Shown: in pieces, positions 4,891 through 6,942 of the stretch | Numbering within the stretch: the first letter of the stretch is position 1 | Layout of the letters: each line of letters begins with the position of its first letter | DNA from: a bacterium | Lineage (GTDB): Bacteria > Patescibacteriota > Minisyncoccia > Phycocordibacterales > Phycocordibacteraceae | Reading direction: 5' to 3' | Length of the DNA: 6,942 nucleotides | Assembly: GCA_021813835.1 (NCBI GenBank) | Contig: JAKAJJ010000032.1 | Location: forward strand, 1-6,942 | Made by a program: the position numbers and the translations under genes | The notes under the pieces: model-generated | Database searches by the model: none | Told to the model about the DNA's origin: nothing | Seen by the model: only the letters and a program-made list of their open reading frames with translations

Positions 4891-6942
4891 ATGAAAAAGA
4901 CGCCTAAAGAGGAGCACGCGCACAAGCACGGGAGCGACTGGCTCCGCGTGAAGGGCGCGCGCACCCATAACCTGAAGAATCTTTCGGTGGAGATGCCGCG
5001 CGGGGCGATGACGGTCATCACCGGCCTCTCGGGGAGCGGCAAGTCCTCGCTTGCTTTCGACACCATCTTCGCGGAAGGGCAGCGGCGGTACGTCGAGTCG
5101 CTCTCGGCGTACGCGCGGCAATTCCTGAACCAGATGGCCAAGCCCGACGTGGACGAGATCAGCGGCCTCTCGCCGGCCATCTCCATCGACCAGAAGAGCC
5201 GCTCGAACAATCCGCGCTCGACCGTGGCGACCGTGACCGAGATCTACGACTACCTGCGCGTCCTCTACGCGCGCGCGGGCCAGCCGTACTGCATCCACCA
5301 CGACATGCCTATCGTGAAGCTCTCGAAGGAAGAGATGATAAAGATGGTGCTTGCGCGCGTGGAGACGAAGCGGCTCGAAACGGGCACACCGGTACTCGGC
5401 GTGCCCGTGGACAGGAGCGCGGTGACCATCTATGCGCCGGTCGTCGTCGGCCGGAAGGGCGAGTACTACCAGCTCCTCTACGATCTGCTCGGGAAGGGAT
5501 TCGAACGGGTGGTGATCGACGGAAAGATGCAGTCGCTCCGCGAGAAAATAGTCCTCGATCGCAACAAGCGCCACGATGTCGACGCGGTCGTCGACAGCAT
5601 TTTCGTATCGGAGTTCGTCCGTTCGCCGGCCGCCGCCCGCGAGCGGCTCTCGGAGGCGCTCGAGCTCGCGCTCAAGGAAGCGAACGGGCTCGTGAAGATA
5701 CGCCACGCCGACGGCACGGCGGAGACCCTGTCGTCCACGTTCGTCTGTCCGGACGACGGCGCGTCGTTTCCGGAAGTCGAGCCGCGCCTCTTCTCCTTCA
5801 ATTCGCCGTACGGCGCGTGCCCGGAGTGCCACGGCCTCGGCACGGAATCGTTCTTTTCCGATGCGCCCTGCCCGGCGTGCGCCGGGAAGCGCCTGCGCCC
5901 CGAGGCGCTCCGGGTGTACCTCAAAGGTCCTGACTTGGGTGTCTCGCCGCCAAGTCGACTTGGCGGCGAGACACCCAAGTTGCTGGGAAAGAACATCGTG
6001 GACTTCACGAGTATGTCCGTCAAAGACGCGAAAGCGTTCATCGATTCGCTTCAGCTCTCCGAGATGAAGAAAGACATCGCCGGACCCATCGTGAAGGAAA
6101 TCGACAGCCGCCTCACCTTTCTGCTCAACGTCGGCCTCGACTACCTCACGCTCGACCGTTCGGCCGCCACGCTCTCGGGCGGGGAAGCGCAGCGCATCCG
6201 GCTCGCCTCGCAGCTCGGGAGCGGGCTCACGGGCGCTTTGTACGTGCTCGACGAACCGACCATTGGGCTCCATCAGCGCGACAACGCGCGCCTCATCGAG
6301 ACGCTGCTCACGCTGAAAGACCTCGGGAACACCATCCTCGTCGTCGAGCACGACGAGGACACCATCTTCGCTTCCGACTACATCGTCGATATCGGTCCGG
6401 GCGCCGGCATCCACGGCGGGCGGGTCGTCGCCTCCGGCTGGCTCGACGACCTGCTGACCGCCGGCAAGAACGGGAGCGGTTCGCTTACGCTCTCCTACCT
6501 GCGCGGCGAACGGGAGATCCCGATCCCCGAGGAACGGCGTACGAGCGAAAAGGGCTGGCTTCGCGTGAAGGGCGCGACGCTCCACAACCTGAAGAACCAG
6601 AACGTTGACGTGCCTCTGGGCAAGCTCGTGTGCATCACGGGCGTCTCGGGAAGCGGGAAATCCACGTTCCTGTACGACATCCTGCACCGGAACGCGGCGG
6701 CGCGCTTCGCGCGCCGCGAGGCGAAGACCGAGCACGCCGCGTCCCTGACCGGCACCGAATACCTCGCGCGTGTCGTCCTCATCGACCAGTCGCCGATCGG
6801 CCGCACGCCGCGGAGCAACCCCGCGACCTACACGGGCGCCTTCACGCACATCCGCGACCTCTTCGCCGCCACGGGCGAAGCGCGCGCCCGCGGCTGGAAG
6901 CCGGGCCGCTTTTCCTTCAACGTGCCGGGCGGGCGCTGCGAG
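4891..6942 (+). CDS. uvrA: UvrABC system protein A (partial, 3' end beyond window)
   Basis: UvrA is the dimeric ABC ATPase that finds bulky DNA lesions and loads UvrB. The first 684 residues are present, stopping inside the second zinc finger (FSFNVPGGRCE). Seen in order: Walker A GLSGSGKS (45-52), the UvrB-binding domain (about 130-245), a first zinc module with C286, D289, C310 and C313, a CPAC pair (327-330), signature LSGGE (428-432), Walker B VLDEP (452-456), switch H487, second Walker A GVSGSGKS (584-591) and IDQSPIGRTPRSNP (631-644). Only 13 residues separate C313 from C327, where E. coli has roughly 100, so the insertion domain is essentially absent. D289 stands where the second zinc cysteine is normally found. 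Two extra segments, about residues 160-180 and 345-366, coincide with inverted repeats. ATG 4891 begins just before the conserved WLRVKGARTHNLKN; no Shine-Dalgarno is visible. Confidence 0.97.
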   Translation, partial: MKKTPKEEHAHKHGSDWLRVKGARTHNLKNLSVEMPRGAMTVITGLSGSGKSSLAFDTIFAEGQRRYVESLSAYARQFLNQMAKPDVDEISGLSPAISIDQKSRSNNPRSTVATVTEIYDYLRVLYARAGQPYCIHHDMPIVKLSKEEMIKMVLARVETKRLETGTPVLGVPVDRSAVTIYAPVVVGRKGEYYQLLYDLLGKGFERVVIDGKMQSLREKIVLDRNKRHDVDAVVDSIFVSEFVRSPAAARERLSEALELALKEANGLVKIRHADGTAETLSSTFVCPDDGASFPEVEPRLFSFNSPYGACPECHGLGTESFFSDAPCPACAGKRLRPEALRVYLKGPDLGVSPPSRLGGETPKLLGKNIVDFTSMSVKDAKAFIDSLQLSEMKKDIAGPIVKEIDSRLTFLLNVGLDYLTLDRSAATLSGGEAQRIRLASQLGSGLTGALYVLDEPTIGLHQRDNARLIETLLTLKDLGNTILVVEHDEDTIFASDYIVDIGPGAGIHGGRVVASGWLDDLLTAGKNGSGSLTLSYLRGEREIPIPEERRTSEKGWLRVKGATLHNLKNQNVDVPLGKLVCITGVSGSGKSTFLYDILHRNAAARFARREAKTEHAASLTGTEYLARVVLIDQSPIGRTPRSNPATYTGAFTHIRDLFAATGEARARGWKPGRFSFNVPGGRCE
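5380..5408. repeat. Inverted repeat inside an insertion of the UvrA UvrB-binding domain
   Basis: ACGGGCAC (5380-5387) pairs perfectly with GTGCCCGT (5401-5408). After an A-C mismatch, CCG (5389-5391) pairs with CGG (5397-5399). The codons read TGTPVLGVPV, part of a stretch between MVLARV and VTIYAPVV that is longer than in well-known UvrA proteins. Confidence 0.6.
5933..5980. repeat. 48-bp perfect palindrome inserted in frame in uvrA
   Basis: Every base from 5933 to 5956 pairs with its partner from 5957 to 5980, with no spacer, centred on GTCGAC (5954-5959). Each arm is itself flanked by ACTTGG (5933-5938) and CCAAGT (5950-5955), so each 23-nt half-unit can also form its own 6-bp hairpin. 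The 48 bp equal 16 codons and encode part of a Gly/Pro/Ser-rich stretch (D348 to K363, for example LGVSPPSRLGGETPK). This lies between EALRVYL and GKNIVDFT, adjacent segments in other UvrA proteins. A 24-bp perfect arm is far beyond chance. It behaves like a small palindromic insertion that keeps the reading frame. Confidence 0.95.

Noticed and set aside
4869..4907. Twelve-codon ORF overlapping the uvrA start (MQKISIAHEKDA)
   Set aside because: No ribosome site, start codon inside a hairpin, and too short to tell from chance; a leader-peptide role cannot be supported.
6697..6717. 9-bp GC hairpin in uvrA encoding AAARFARR
   Set aside because: Alternating GC runs make such stems likely by chance, and the residues fall in a naturally variable linker; no clear insertion is evident.
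4867..6849. 660-codon open frame on the minus strand opposite uvrA
   Set aside because: uvrA is conserved over this whole span; the antisense product is Arg/Asp/Glu/Val-rich with no domain. Its openness reflects GC-rich codon use.
1..6942. CRISPR array, tRNA/rRNA genes, insertion sequences or phage genes
   Set aside because: No spaced repeat series, no cloverleaf with a CCA end or T-loop, and no transposase or integrase-like frame were seen on either strand.

Overview
The window looks like a piece of a high-GC genome of a Patescibacteria/CPR bacterium, most likely a Parcubacteria-type lineage. This is inferred, not searched. The reasons are a tRNA-guanine transglycosylase with the long insertion and GGSF-type pocket that I associate with CPR homologues, a UvrA with almost no insertion domain, tight gene packing, and poor Shine-Dalgarno sites in front of several genes. 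UGA is not used as a sense codon in any of the genes.

Layout: the 3' end of an unidentified gene (3-134, +) is followed closely by a membrane-anchored FKBP peptidyl-prolyl isomerase (151-657, +). A convergent gene of unknown function (725-1261, -) encodes a small lipoprotein and ends at a strong intrinsic terminator (672-709). A divergent regulatory gap of about 100 bp, packed with inverted repeats, separates it from tgt (1364-2596, +). Then come uvrB (2704-4800, +) and the first 684 codons of uvrA (4891-6942, +), which runs off the window end. tgt and uvrB may be co-transcribed. uvrA appears to have its own extended -10 promoter inside a 14-bp palindrome.

How the genes work together: UvrA and UvrB form the damage-recognition and loading stages of nucleotide excision repair, so 2704-6942 is a repair cluster. 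Tgt exchanges guanine for a 7-deazaguanine base in tRNA. The FKBP protein and the lipoprotein are envelope proteins with no evident link to repair.

The most unusual aspect is a series of perfect or near-perfect inverted repeats inside open reading frames. Most fall where the protein has a lineage-specific insertion or a replaced motif: a 48-bp perfect palindrome in uvrA, an 8-bp-arm hairpin in an inserted loop of the UvrA UvrB-binding domain, a stem-loop in a UvrB insertion, and a 21-nt inverted repeat in tgt that covers exactly the codons where the three zinc-ligand cysteines should be. Together they suggest small palindromic elements that enter or overwrite coding sequence in frame. A second oddity is a decayed extra copy of the uvrB start, lying between tgt and the real uvrB.
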